From Nectonema munidae (Eukaryota; Nematomorpha; Nectonematoida; Nectonematidae), in NCBI GenBank assembly GCA_030549495.1, contig JAUIRK010000049.1, forward strand, positions 62,001 through 126,000: a stretch of 64,000 nt of DNA, written 5' to 3'. Positions 1 to 11,121 of this stretch are shown here, piece after piece; position 1 is the first letter of the stretch, and every line of letters begins with the position of its first letter. Under the pieces are notes generated by a model. It was not told where the DNA came from. It did no database searches and saw only the letters and a program-made list of their open reading frames with translations. The position numbers and the translations under genes were made by a program.

Positions 1-473
1 AGACAACTAGAAATAAAATTCAATGACATATTTTTTTGTATAACATATGTGCTAGCGTATAAGAATGCTCCTGATAGACACTTAGTAATTATTAAAATGA
101 ATTCGTCGAGAGAAAACAACATCCTCATTTTTCGGATTACAAATCTAAACTAGAAGTGTTTGCAAAACTATGTGCCGAGGCACAATAATATGCCAACGAA
201 CATACTTGAAGTGGCGCGAAAGACATTTCCTTAAATAAACCTAACCTTGATCTTTCCGTAGCAAGGACTTTATCCATAAACACTTTCGCATATTCTCGAC
301 CAAAGGTATTAGTATAAATAAGATACTATATCTAACATGATTATGCGCATACATTTACTTTTTCCAAAAATAAGTCGATTTTCTATTCTCAATTCATTAA
401 CTCTATTTTTGGATCTGCTTATTCACTGGTGATAAATATTGAAAATATATTATTGTTATTTATATAACTAGTA
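1..473. other. Intergenic, nothing recognised
   Basis: AT-rich sequence left of the pogo/Tigger element. I see no splice-framed coding segment, terminal repeat or tandem array here. Confidence 0.4.
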
Positions 474-1430
474 CAGTCAGACCTCGAAAATCCGCCCCCC
501 GTTTTTCCGTCACCCTCGACATCCGTCATCTTTTTTGGAGGACGGAAATTTTCTGTTTCATTTAACTATGAATATCCGTCTGTCGCAACATCCGCCTTCG
601 TCATTGAGTTTTAGTGACAAACGAACAACTCTAATATAATTTTTTTCTCGATAATCCGTCACTATCTGCAATGGTAATGATAAAACCAACTCTACAGATA
701 ATCAAGTTTGTCTCATCTCTCAAAATCTGTGAACATAGTGCACACAGTTTTTGATTTTTTTGATGATGAGGACAAAAATATCGCATATGCAATATAACTG
801 CGCATATGTTCTTTTTGATAGAAAAAGCAAACATTTTTTGAGTCATGATTCACCAGTCATACTCTCTTTGACACCTGTCTTGTATTAATCAAAAACTCTT
901 GAAAGATACTCTTGATATAAATTTCAACATACTCATAATATAAATTCAACTACGGATTTTAAATCTCCTAAAGACGATAACTATTTCAAAAATTTTTCTA
1001 ACTAAAATCACTATTAGATGAAGTCTGAGTTTCTTTTTGGACCAAGCGATTATTAAAACACTCTGATCAACTGAACAATAATTTGATCATTATTCGCATA
1101 TATTTTGACTATCTGAGACACAGATATAGGCGATTTTGATTCATATTTCTTAATTAAATTTTAATTATTATTTTCATGAATAGGTATAGAAATACTTAAA
1201 AAAAGTGATGATAAAAAATTAGACATTATATTTATTTTAAAAAACTGCATAATTAAAGTTTTAGCAAATTATTGCTCAAAAATTTCAGTAAATTACGTTT
1301 TAAATTTATAATTATTTTCTCAGTAAATTGACTAAGTGTCACGTACTTAAACAAAGGCATAAACTTTTTAATAAAATTTAGTGATAAGGTATATAGTACA
1401 ACTAACTATAGGAGAGAGTATTGAAAAAAA

Positions 1431-2128
1431 GGTTCCTGGTCAAAACGGCCAAAAACCAAAACGGCCAAAACCAAAACGGCCAAAAACCAAAACGGCCAAA
1501 ACCAAAACGGCCAAAAACAAAAACGGCCAAAACCAAAACGGCCAAAAACCAAAACGGCAAAAAACCAATTTAAAAAATTGCTACTTTGATTTTTTTAAAA
1601 GCTTTGATTTTGAGCACTTGTATTTTTCTAATTTTTATCAAATTTTTTATTTTGAGATACAGACTTAAATGCTTCATATCAAATTGAAAAAACGCCAAAT
1701 ATTTTAAGACGTCCAGAGTTATGTGTTTGAATTTAACAGTCACTAAATGTTAGCATTTGACGGAAATGTTAAGGTGTTTGGGTTGGGGCTCGTATAAACA
1801 CCAGATTTGAGTGAATTTGATAAAAAAAAAATGACATTTTACTAAAATTGGATCAGGAAATTTAATTGAAATTTATCCTTATTTGCCCGAAATCAAACTA
1901 TTTGACTGGATTCAACTTTTTGTAAATTTTTGATTTTTGGCCTTTTTGGTTTTGACCATTTTGGTTTTTGGCCGTTTTGGTTTTGGCCGTTTGGTTTTTG
2001 GCCGTTTTGGTTTTGGCCAATTTGGTTTTTGGCCGTTTTGGTTTTGGCTGTTTTGGTTTTTGGCCGTTTTGGTTTTGGCCGTTTTGGTTTTTGGCCGTTT
2101 TGGTTTTTGGCCGTTTTGACAAGGCACC
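1431..2128. mobile_element. Foldback-like element with inverted satellite arms
   Basis: The left arm (1441-1563) is a tandem array of a CAAAACGGCCAAAAAC-type unit. The right arm (1930-2118) is the same array in reverse complement. The extreme ends match as inverted repeats, GGTTCCTGGTCAAAACGG at 1431 and GGTGCCTTGTCAAAACGG read inward from 2128 (16 of 18). The element is flanked by a perfect 8-bp direct duplication GAAAAAAA at 1423-1430 and 2129-2136. Units alternate between 16 and 15 bp, giving a 31-bp dimer. The middle (about 1570-1920) is AT-rich and shows no transposase. Long inverted arms made of tandem repeats are the hallmark of Foldback/Galileo-type elements. The superfamily cannot be fixed without a transposase, and the A-rich duplication is easier to match by chance than a complex one. 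Confidence 0.7.
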
Positions 2129-2508
2129 GAAAAAAATACGACTTTCTGTCTTTTCCAATTAATTGTTAATTCAGGTAATGTGTTCATCAAATACAGTGAA
2201 AATTAATGTTTTTGGCTCATAAGTTGTTTTTTGAAATGTTTTTTCGGAATAAAGGACAAAAAAATACCTCCGTTTTAGTTAAGTACAATTCAATTACGTT
2301 TTATTCAAAAAAGAGCCTTAAATACTGAGTTTCACTGTAAATAACCATTTTTATTTTTTCGTTATTATAACTACTAAGTACCGTTTGTTAAAATACTAAT
2401 TGAAAATTTTTACTTATAAACACTCTTTAATGTATTTTAGATATTTTAAAATTTTACTGTTTTTAATCACTAAGTTGATTTTATGACTAACACTATAAAT
2501 AATTTAGA

Positions 2509-3480
2509 ATGCCTTCTACAAGACTAGAAAAACGTCCACGTACTGCTTTATCAGTAGAAAAGAAACATTTAATATGTTTGTACAAAAGAGAAAACCATAC
2601 AGCTAGTCACACTGAAATAGCAAGCTATTTTTCCAAAAAATGGGGTGTAGTTATTGGACGCACTACAATTGGAGATATCCTGAGAAATGGCAAAAAGTGG
2701 GTCCCAGATTCAGGCTATATCTCAGGGCGTTCAGCCAAAAATATCAAGTTAGAAGAAGCTCTTATGCTTTGGTTCCATAATATGAGGTTGAAGAATGCTT
2801 GTATATCGGACATGATGTTGTTAGAAAAAGCCCAGGATTTTGATAAAAGTTTGAAATTTATCAATTTTTCATACTCTTGTGGATGGCTAGATAGATTTAA
2901 GAAAAGGCATGGGATAAGTAGGCGTTATGCACATGGGGAGAGTGGAGGCGTTGATGAAATTCTGATAGAAGTAGGACGCCAAAGTTTGAGGGAAAAGTTG
3001 GCAAGTTTAGATCCAGCTACTATTTATAACTGTGATGAGACAGGTTTATTTTATAAACTTCAACCTAATAGCACTTTAGCAACAGCTCCAGTGAAAGGAC
3101 AAAAAAAGAGTAAAGATCGTTTAACTATTCTTTTATGTTCAAATAGTGATGGCTCACACAAACTCAAGCCGTTTGTAATTGGAAAAGCAAGGAGACCTCG
3201 TGTTTTGGAAAAAAGTTTGATCCTTCTATTTATGTTGAGTACACACATAATGCAAAAGCCTGGATGACGGTCATTTTGTTTCAAAACTGGCTAACAAATC
3301 TCAAAAAAGAGTTTTCCAACGTTAGCGTTATTTTTTTACCTCTAACACAACTTCATATATCCAACCTATGGATAGTGGAATTATAAAAAGCTTCAAAGCC
3401 CACTATAGAAAACTTCAAACAAGACATTTCATTAATTGTCATGAAAATAATGAGATTCCTACCGTATTGTAAGAGCGGTA
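2509..3480 (+). pseudogene. Tigger-type transposase, internally deleted
   Basis: The open part (2509-3267, 252 residues) has the three pogo/Tigger modules in order. A CENP-B/psq-type helix-turn-helix lies at about residues 5-60, including TEIASYFSKKWGV. A second Tc5-type DNA-binding domain lies at about 80-150 and ends in a GWLDRFKKRHGIS motif. The start of the DDE domain follows, with the first catalytic Asp in YNCDETGLFYKLQP. Downstream the homology continues in other frames: NVSVIFLP at about 3320 and QPMDSGIIKSFKAHYRKL from about 3361. The block that should hold the second catalytic Asp (the DNAPSH-like motif) is absent, so there is an internal deletion plus frame changes. It would have acted in the nucleus as a cut-and-paste transposase and is dead as it stands. 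The ATG at 2509 is chosen because it begins the DNA-binding domain directly. Confidence 0.8.
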
Positions 3481-3625
3481 TATAAAGCGTATCTGTTCCA
3501 ATTCAGTACAGAATAGTTCTAAGAAAAGTGAATAGGTCTTTCATTACACTTCAAAGTTCCGTCAGCCTCGATTATCCGCCTTATTTAGCAGAAACGAACG
3601 TGGACGGAACAACGAGGTCTGACTG

Positions 3626-3840
3626 ATCTTTAAAAATAATTAACCTTGGATTTTCTTTTCATATTGCATTTTCACAAGTGTTCTAAAACAATACTTGATT
3701 TAATAATGTTACTAAATAATTTAATCTATAATAGAGGATCGCATTTCTCGGTAAAGCTATGAAAAATCTAAACAAGGTTAGTTCAATGTCAGGAATCTAG
3801 AGTAACTTGTTTTAAGGTGGACAAGGTCCATTTTTGAAGG
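3626..3840. other. 3' flank of the golgin gene
   Basis: Short stretch between the golgin stop codon and the pogo element. On the minus strand it contains ATTAAA-type polyadenylation variants (one near 3699-3704) but no AATAAA that I can see. Confidence 0.35.
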
Positions 3841-5126
3841 TTAGAGGAACAGATTATACGCCAGCATATAAAATTGTAAGAAAACCTGTATAGAGAAGAA
3901 ATGGGTTAGTAGGATATGCATTGATTTAATTCTTTCGTAGAGATGTTCAACGTCTTCACTCAGCACATTCAAATCGACATTGACACGTTGACAGGCAGCA
4001 CAACTCGATTCTTGAGTATTAGAACTTAGTCTTTTGACAAAAGATGAAAAATTATTTGTAGCCTCCAAATTCATACTTAAGTCGAAAGCGAGTAAAAAAG
4101 ATACAAAATCATTTTTTGAGGAAAAATTGTGAGAAAAGTGTTCATCGATTTGGGTTAACAAAGATTTATTCACATTTCCTATTTGGATCAAGCCAGTTTT
4201 AGCCTCCTTAAGAGTTAGTAAAAGCAGATTCAGCCTTTTATGAAGATTATCGCTGACTTCTTTTTTCTTCAGTTTTTTTTCATTAATCATTTCACAAAGA
4301 GTTGCGCTTATAGAGGCTGCGTTTAAGTTAACGGCATCAAAATCGAAGATATGCGAAATCGACACTTTCAATTCTTTCAATTCATGAAAAGCAGATGTGT
4401 AACTTTCAAACTGTGGCAGTACATTATTTAAAAATAATTCCAAATAATTACAAGTATTATTTAAGGTATCCAGACAAACCATATCCTGAAAAGTTTTCAC
4501 ATCAGACAGCTCGTTTAGGAATCTTTGATTTAAAGTACTCTTTTCACAAAAGATTTGCAATTTTTGAGTGAGATTCAAACTAGAAAACTCTTTTCCACTT
4601 TCTGTTTCATCAGTAAATAAGACATCACTGAACAAATTCTGGATCGAATTTAATTCTCTTGACACCAAATCGAGCATATCGTTCACATTTAGATTGAGTT
4701 TGTGAAGTGCGGAATCATCAAAGTAATCCTCAATGATATTTCTAAGTTTTTCAATTCCATTATCAAGAGATGCTCGGCTCACAGAAGAGTCACTGTACGT
4801 TGAGTCGAGACTGCTTCTTTGTGATTCCAAGAGACTTTGTTTTAGTGTTTCGTTTTCATCTTGCAAGTACTCGATTTCGTTCTCAGCTTCTGTAAGTTTC
4901 AACGTCAATACTTTGATCTCAGTTTCAGCACCCTCTATCCATTCTTGCAAACTGTTATTTTGAAGGGAAATGTTTTCAAAATCTTCAGAATACTTAGCAA
5001 GTAAAACTTTGAGCGAATCAAACTCTGTTTTAATAAATTCATTCTCTTTCCTTAATTTCACATTGTTCTCATTCGAGGATAAGAGATCTCTCTTCATTTC
5101 CTTATTTTCTTCTAAAGCGCGATTGT
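3841..5126 (-). CDS. TRIP11: Golgin (GMAP-210-like) exon 8, C-terminal half
   Basis: Terminal exon of 1286 nt encoding 427 residues plus stop. The acceptor is TTTTGTAG just above 5126. The phase matches exon 7: A plus AC gives Asn, reading ENNRALEENKEMKRDLL. Roughly the first 110 residues are strong coiled coil rich in Glu, Lys, Leu and Asn, with a Ser-rich break (SSLDSTYSDSSVSRASL). The rest is Leu- and Ser-rich and probably mostly helical. A patch LRNIIEDYF after that break loosely recalls the GRAB Arf-binding region that GMAP-210 proteins carry near the C-terminus, but I would not assign it. The last 24 residues are hydrophobic. The sequence before them (CTACTAAC, pyrimidines, CAG at about 3875) looks like an intron end, and a 66-nt intron there would keep the frame. 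Family assignment comes mainly from exons 1 to 3; this exon alone would be just a coiled-coil protein. Confidence 0.75.
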
Positions 5127-5179
5127 CTACAAAATCGAATATAAAAAGTTTGTAAAAATAAAAAAAGAAGAATCCCTAC

Positions 5180-5371
5180 TCTCCTCGCACATTTCAACAC
5201 CGACGTTTGGCGAGTGATGCAAAACGCTGAACAACTCATCATTCTTTTCTTGCAGCATGACTTCGCAAGTTTCATTTCTTTGCTCCATTTCTTTCTGTTT
5301 CTTCTGACGCTCTTCCACTTCTGCTGTCAATTCCTTCACTTTTTCTATCAAAGAAGACTCACTTTTGTAAG
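5180..5371 (-). CDS. TRIP11: Golgin (GMAP-210-like) exon 7
   Basis: 192-nt exon. The acceptor is TTATTTCTAG before 5371 and the donor is GTAGGG after 5180; both neighbouring introns are 53 bp. It enters in phase 1 (G plus CT gives Ala) and leaves in phase 1. It encodes 63 residues of highly charged coiled coil, for example LIEKVKELTAEVEERQKKQK and MEQRNETCEVMLQEKNDEL, ending in a Pro/His-containing break. Nothing in it is enzymatic; it extends the rod of the tether. Confidence 0.75.
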
Positions 5372-5424
5372 CTAGAAATAAAGGAAATCTCTTTCAGGAT
5401 AGAGAATAATAAAAGTATATATAC

Positions 5425-5583
5425 CATCAAACAGTTTATTTTCAAGTTCACACACATACTCATCACCAAACTCTTTTCTTTTCACTTCAATCGGAGTCAT
5501 GTCTTTATTTTGAAGTCTATTTTGCCAAGTATGAACAGCTCTATTAAAATCCACCAGCATCATCAGTTTTGTTTCTTCATCCT
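5425..5583 (-). CDS. TRIP11: Golgin (GMAP-210-like) exon 6
   Basis: 159-nt exon. The acceptor is TTTCTACATTAG before 5583 and the donor GTATATA after 5425. The phases fit both neighbours (C plus AG gives Gln at the start, GATG ends in phase 1). It encodes QDEETKLMMLVDFNRAVHTW and continues through VKRKEFGDEYVCELENKLFD. It has a less regular heptad pattern than exons 7 and 8, with Trp and Phe positions that suggest a break or globular stretch in the coiled coil. Confidence 0.72.
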
Positions 5584-6223
5584 CTAATGTAGAAACAAAA
5601 TAAGGTGAAAAAGACACTAAAAGTATCCTTAAATCTGGTGGATTACCCAGTAAACTTATCAACATATTTTAAAACAAAAATGGCCATAAATACTGCCTTC
5701 TCTAATTTTATCACAATTAACATATGTAGAGAGTGTTTTTTGGTTTTAAATCATCAAAGAAACTTTCCTATAAATTTCCGCAGTGTTAAGAATAGAACAA
5801 TAGGAAAATTTATTTTACAAACGATTTAATATGGAATCTATAGAAAAAAGCTTAATAGATTCTATATTTATAGATCTATAGAATATAAAGATAATATTTT
5901 TTTTAGAAAATAAAGATCTATAGATTCTTTATTTTTAATAAAGTATGAATATAGTTCTAGAATCTCTTAAAAAAAAAGCTTAATATAGAATTTGATTAGG
6001 CAATCTAACTCGCACTTTTAATGTTTTCAGGTAAAAATAAGAAAAATTCTGTTTGTTTACAATAAGAGAAAGCAACAATGAGAGAAGTATGAGTAAAAAA
6101 AGAAGATAAAAATTGAATAATTTAGTTTCAAGCAAAATAACTTCCTCTTTTAGATCATAAAAGGATAAAATTTGATAAGAAAATGGTTAAATAAAAGAGT
6201 AAAAGTAAAGTTAAAAATCATAC

Positions 6224-6374
6224 GTTTGAGGGTGCGCTTTAGATCTTGAACTCCACTTCTCATACTTTGAAAACGCTCTCTCAAAATTTGTTCCATTTTT
6301 TCTTTGAGATGTGATGCGGCAAATGTCACATCATTGTTCGCACAAATGATCGCACCACTTTCTCCTGAATTTGC
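6224..6374 (-). CDS. TRIP11: Golgin (GMAP-210-like) exon 5
   Basis: 151-nt exon, acceptor TTTATTCGTAG before 6374 and donor GTATGA after 6224. It starts in phase 0 after exon 4 and ends in phase 1 into exon 6. It encodes a short loop (ANSGESGAIICANNDVTFAA) followed by a basic/acidic helix that includes HLKEKMEQILRERF and QSMRSGVQDLKRTLK. The 5.2-kb intron above it (6375-11612) could hide a further exon, because phase 0 to phase 0 insertion would be invisible here. Confidence 0.68.
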
Positions 6375-8169
6375 CTACGAATAAATGGTTCCATGATAGT
6401 TTATAATTAAAATAACGAAAATCAAACATAAAAAGTGTGCTGACTCCAGGCAGCTAACTTTTATTTCTTGTTAAGTGATGAATGCTGGGCATTGAGAAAT
6501 GAGGAAACACGCTTGCTGTATTAAAATGTGCACTTGGGCTTCAAAGCATTCTCAGCAAACTTTAAAATTGATCTACGTCATTTTTCATTGTTTAATTTCT
6601 TTATTCACTCTATTGAACATAACGGAAGAATATTCTTCAATAACTTCACAGATTGGGTTATAAAGGACCAGAATCGTATGAGGACAAGCAGGGTGCTTAC
6701 ATGCAATGTCGAATCCCTGTGTCAAAAGTTCTAGTGGCCCTTTGAAAAAGTCCAAGTGGAGCAGAAGGGTAAAAGTTTCACTGCGACGCTCTCTTACATA
6801 CAGCAACTCATTTTTTCTCTGCCTGTGTTCAGTTTATTTTTTATCAACACAGAAATTTTAAATACCATTTTTAATAATCCCATAAAATGATGACAGGCTC
6901 CATTTATAAGATTTAGATTTACATCAGCATTTCTGTATTTAACTATAAAAAAATTTAATGCCATGTTCAAATTCATCTAAATCAGATAGGATAGCTATTT
7001 TTAACATTTTTCTCTTATTTCTTGCAATGTAGGCGCATTGTATGTATATATATATAGATTTTTTTATATTCGCCGCCCCAAGGAGTGTCACCAGCTGTCA
7101 TATGCCCCTCTATCCCGCACTATATCAACACTCTGAAGACAAGTAGATGCCAATTGTGTTATAGAAAATTTTGTTTTTATAGATAACGTATGTAGACTCT
7201 TGTCAAATTTTCTAATAACATTGATGTATTTACAAAAATAAAAAAGAAGCAGTTAAAAAATACATGATAAAATGCATAAATTTTGCTGACAATGTCGGGC
7301 GTGTTAATCAACTAAGAAATGGCGCCTTTTTAAGATTTACAAGTAGGAAAGAAGACAAGATAAAGGGAGTGTAGGTCACTACTACGGGCGTAAAAAATAA
7401 TCCGATTTACCTAAACATAAATAATTTAGTAGGATACAGTCACGACGCCACTAACAAAGAATGCACGTGCATAACATGAATCCAAATTTTAAAAGAAAGA
7501 GATAAATTGAGCAGCACTCTTTCTTCAAGAATATTCCTAAATACGGGATAGCATAAGTTAACCGACTGTTCAAACTGTTTTGACCAATTGACCAAAAACT
7601 CAACACCGATTTTTCATGGCAAACTAAAATTTTCGAATGATGATTAAATATTTATTAAAAATTTGATGTAAATGAAAAGAATAGAATGGAATAAAATTAG
7701 ATGTTTGCTGTTGGAAGATAAAACTATCAAAAATGTTATTAAAGAAAAAATTTGATGTAAAAAATATGCTTTTTTAGTATTATAAATTCTCCTTAATAAA
7801 TATTCAATGTTTTCTGCTATTTATTTATTTCTTAAAAAAAGTTTACAACCTTAAGGCCGCTGATATGAATAAAACCCATATACATTACTACTATCTACAC
7901 ATTACTACTGTAGTCATATGCATTTACTACTTTTAATATATTGCGTTGACGAGTGAATATAGCACATTATTTAGATGCAGCTGTATTTTTTTCATCCTTG
8001 CAACATGTTATACCTAGAAAGACAAAGTGGTCATTTTGACAACCTGTTTTTATTTTGATTGATACCGTATTGATTTTTGTAGTTTAACCATTTTTTCGTC
8101 CCAAATATAACAAACTTTATATCTCAAATGTATAATAAATCCTACTTCATAATAGGAATCAGAAATTAT
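6375..8169. other. Golgin intron 4, left part, little recognised
   Basis: AT-rich intronic sequence. The only coding-like stretch is on the minus strand at about 6585-6806 (listed separately). A (TA)n run lies near 7041-7056. No transposon end was recognised. Confidence 0.35.
6585..6806 (-). other. Coding-like patch, not recognised
   Basis: An open stretch of 73 codons on the minus strand with a balanced, protein-like composition: GPLELLTQGFDIACKHPACP followed by HTILVLYNPICEVIEEYSS. It stands out against AT-rich surroundings that are full of stops. No acceptor or donor in a fitting position is evident, and I cannot name a family. It may be a piece of an old transposon, a retrocopy or a nested exon. 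Confidence 0.25.
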
Positions 8170-9416
8170 TTTAACAAGCTCTGGCGCAATTGATTGTCTG
8201 AACTCTGCTTTATTAAAATATAGTATTGATCTTTTGCTTCCTTTTTACATCACGTTTATAAACACATCTTTTCAAGAAGATTCTTTATGTTTTTCGAAAT
8301 TAGTTATTCTTTCTCTTAATCCAAAAAGCTTGCTCATTGTGACAGCATGAATGATTTTAGACGAGTCTCTAATTTGAGTTTTTAAGCAAGTTTAGTGAAT
8401 GCACCAATAAGATTAGATGAACATCTCCCCCTTAACAATTTGTTTAACAAACAACAATTTGCTTACAAAAACATTGTAGTATGGAATAAAGAACAAAATA
8501 TATCCAAAAATGGAATTTCATTTACTACTTGCAATAGATCTCCAATCTGCCTTAGACACTATTAATCGAACTATTTTATTCAAAATACTAAATGAATATC
8601 TTAATATAAAAGGTGTTGCTTTAAACTGGATTATTTCCCACTTTGAACAAAGAGAACATTTGACTTTAATTGATGGTTATAAATCTGACATAGTCAAAAC
8701 TGAATATGGCGTTGCTCAAAGATTTGTCATGGGACAAATTTTTCTTCAACCTTTATATCTGTTCTGTTTTAAAGTTTATCAAGGGAATTAGTTTCAGTAT
8801 TTTAGCGTATGCTGATGATATTCTAATTTATGCCTCGTTTGATATAAAGTTTAAATGCCATCTTTTATTCGAAAAGTTCATGCAAAAGTTCAGTCTAAAA
8901 TTAAACGGGAAAATATTTTCTGTTCACCTTCTAAAGAAAAAGGTGGTAAATTCGACATCAAGATTAATGATATCATATTGCAAGTTCAAGGTGAAAACAG
9001 TTTACTTGGTTTTGGTACTCGATAAAAACTTGAGTCTGGAATCCCATATTCGGAAAATTAAAAAAGAAGGCGGTTCCTATTTAAGAAGCATAAGACATTT
9101 TAGAAATTTTAATCTAAAAATAATCTGATAATAATTCTCAAGAAGAAGGAAGCTTGCAAAACTTACATCTTCTAGTAGTGCATTTTTTTGCACTAAAGAC
9201 GCAACTAGAACTTGGTTTATGATGATGGTTGATAAAATATTGGGATATGAAGATACAAGAATGAGATTACAAAATAAAGTTAATTATATTTATTTTAAAT
9301 TCGATACAAATAAATCTTTCCTTGCTAGAATGATGAAATTGCAAAGACTAGTTAGATCAGAATGTGACGAAATGAGGTTAACTTGGGTGATTATTACTGA
9401 TAAAAACGATATGTAA
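8170..9416 (+). mobile_element. Non-LTR retrotransposon (CR1/Jockey-like) remnant
   Basis: Reverse transcriptase motifs appear in order on the plus strand: a DLQSALDTINRTILFKIL block (RT motif A region) from about 8528, then NWIISHF, then a decayed GVAQ...GQIF block. The YADD catalytic box with its AYADDILIYASF context is at 8805-8840. The thumb region follows. The first half (8510-8791) and second half (8706-9128) are in different frames, and more stops occur upstream where RT homology such as EHLPLNNLFNKQQFAYKN is still visible near 8420. No endonuclease domain, tail or target duplication was found, so it is a 5'-truncated, frameshifted copy. It lies antisense within golgin intron 4. Confidence 0.7.
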
Positions 9417-10684
9417 ATTAAGATTGAAATGTAAAACAAAGCTTGGTCTTAGCACATGTTTTAAGAATTTTGAAGTGTTGTATAAATTGATAACCGCAGC
9501 AATATAAATCATTGTTTGGACAAACTCTACGCTTATAGAAACCTTGATATAATCAGAGCTGTTTATCTATGTCCTATACGAGCATTCGGTATTTGATTTG
9601 TAGAAAGTGGACCTAAATTGTATAGAAAAGGCGTTATTACAATTGCTATAAATGACTTAACTGGTGCACAAATCTATTAGATTTATAAACTGTATAGCCA
9701 TGTTTATGACTAGATAGTCATGATTACAAGGTCTCAAAGCAAAACAGGAACCAATCGAAATGATGGCCCAACCATCTCTCAACATATCAAGTTTGGGTAT
9801 AAATCGCGCAATCAAGATAAATTTTGAATCCTTTTTTCTCTTACTTTTCTCATTCTTAATCCTCTCCTGACTCCGTCTTCCCAAATTTCAAAATTGGAAA
9901 GGAAAATAATATGAAAACATGTTTGAGTTCTTACTCTGTAACTCATTACTCCTTACTACTGTAAATCAACATTCAACGGATTACAAAAATTCAAGCTGAA
10001 AAACTCCAAGTTATAAAAAGCATGTGGCAGTTTAATTTTTGTCATCAGAAAACATACACTTAGTATAAGCGAAAACTTGGATACTTTGAGAGAGTCCAAG
10101 AACCTTTTCTCTTCACCTCTTATAACGATCTTTTGAACTCACTCAAGGCGCATCTTTAATTTTAAATATGAACCTCCGTAACTGCACTTATTTTGGAATT
10201 GTAGCTGATTAAATAAATTCCTTTCTTCTTCTTCTTTTCTTATAAAACAAATAAACTTCACGTAAAATTTGGCTAAAACTTAAATTGTGCTCAATGACTT
10301 CTTTGATCCTGAGATTTGTTACACAATTCCGACTACTCCAATGTTGCCAGACTTATTGAGCTTAATCTTATTGTTGCATGCCGATTGATATCAAATATGT
10401 TATGTTTTTGTGAAAATACTTACATATTTATGAGGCATTGATATATTCGATTGAAATTTATGAAAAATACTCGGATATTTTTATTTGTAGCCCACTCTAA
10501 TATTTTCTGATGAATCAGATAGTTTATGAAAAATAGGATTTTTAACACAATTTCAAAATATCGCATAAAGTAACTTTATTAGATATTAAAACAGTTATCG
10601 TCTCTAATCTGTTAAAGTTTTTTCAAAAAGAAATATTTGAATAGCGCTGTTATTCATTGAATTGATAAGAAACTTTTTTTAGGT
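9417..10684. other. Golgin intron 4, nothing recognised
   Basis: AT-rich sequence with short TTC runs near 10225-10240. No splice-framed exon, terminal repeat or long open frame that I trust. Confidence 0.35.
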
Positions 10685-10950
10685 TCTTCGAGATTCGAAA
10701 CGCGTATTGTTGGCAAATGGTATAGAGATGGAAGCGCAGAGTATTGATCTAGTTGTCTTCCCCACAATGACATCCCTATTTTTACTTGGGTGTAATACCG
10801 ACGATAATAAAAAGGATTATTAGATACTATAATATACTGCAGTTGTCAACATTAGAGGATGCCGTTATGTTGCTAGCCAAACTGGGTACAAACGATGCAA
10901 ATTTTATAGACGATCCAGTACAAACGACCATCGACGCAGCCAAAGTGGGA
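10685..10950 (+). other. Coding-like patch, not recognised
   Basis: After an acceptor-like TTTTTTTAG, 45 or so codons read VLRDSKRVLLANGIEMEAQS followed by IDLVVFPTMTSLFLLG. After a stop, a second frame reads LEDAVMLLAKLGTNDANFID and on to DDPVQTTIDAAKVG. A 53-bp GTGTAA...CTGCAG segment between them looks like an intron but does not join the two frames. The patch has more CG dinucleotides than its neighbours. It may be a host-gene fragment or decayed exon inserted in the golgin intron. I cannot name the protein. Confidence 0.3.
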
Positions 10951-11121
10951 CGCTGGTGGCTTGTCCCCTCCACCCCTCCCCCCCCTTCCTCTTAAAAAAA
11001 TATTTTATATTTTGTGTTCACCTAATTTCTTTATAGTGAAGACCTAAATAATTAACTGTTTTGTGATTCGCTAAGGTATTTAATATAGAGAAGTTTCACG
11101 GTACATGTTAATATAATAATA

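Larger units (their letters stand above)
474..3625 (+). mobile_element. pogo/Tigger DNA transposon, broken copy
   Basis: Both ends carry the 13-bp inverted repeat CAGTCAGACCTCG (474-486 and, reversed, 3613-3625), close to the Tigger terminal consensus. Short subterminal TCCGTC and ATCCGCC motifs recur behind each end in inverted orientation. TA, the target site of this superfamily, precedes the left end; the right flank reads AT, so that duplication has decayed. The element carries one transposase gene starting at 2509 and a nested foldback-like insertion at 1431-2128. Its right end lies 215 bp beyond the stop codon of the minus-strand golgin gene, so it may sit in or next to that gene's 3' end. 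The element is non-autonomous because the transposase is broken. Confidence 0.8.

Noticed and set aside
1381-2190. Several overlapping open frames rich in Lys-Pro-Lys or Phe-Trp-Phe repeats
   Set aside because: They are translations of the CAAAACGGCC satellite arms in several frames on both strands, with no independent coding evidence.
4733-5155. Two Ser-rich plus-strand frames
   Set aside because: Shadows of the golgin coiled-coil exon on the opposite strand.
9657-9884. 75-codon minus-strand frame with a basic start
   Set aside because: Considered as another golgin exon, but no acceptor or donor fits in phase and the second half is not coiled coil.
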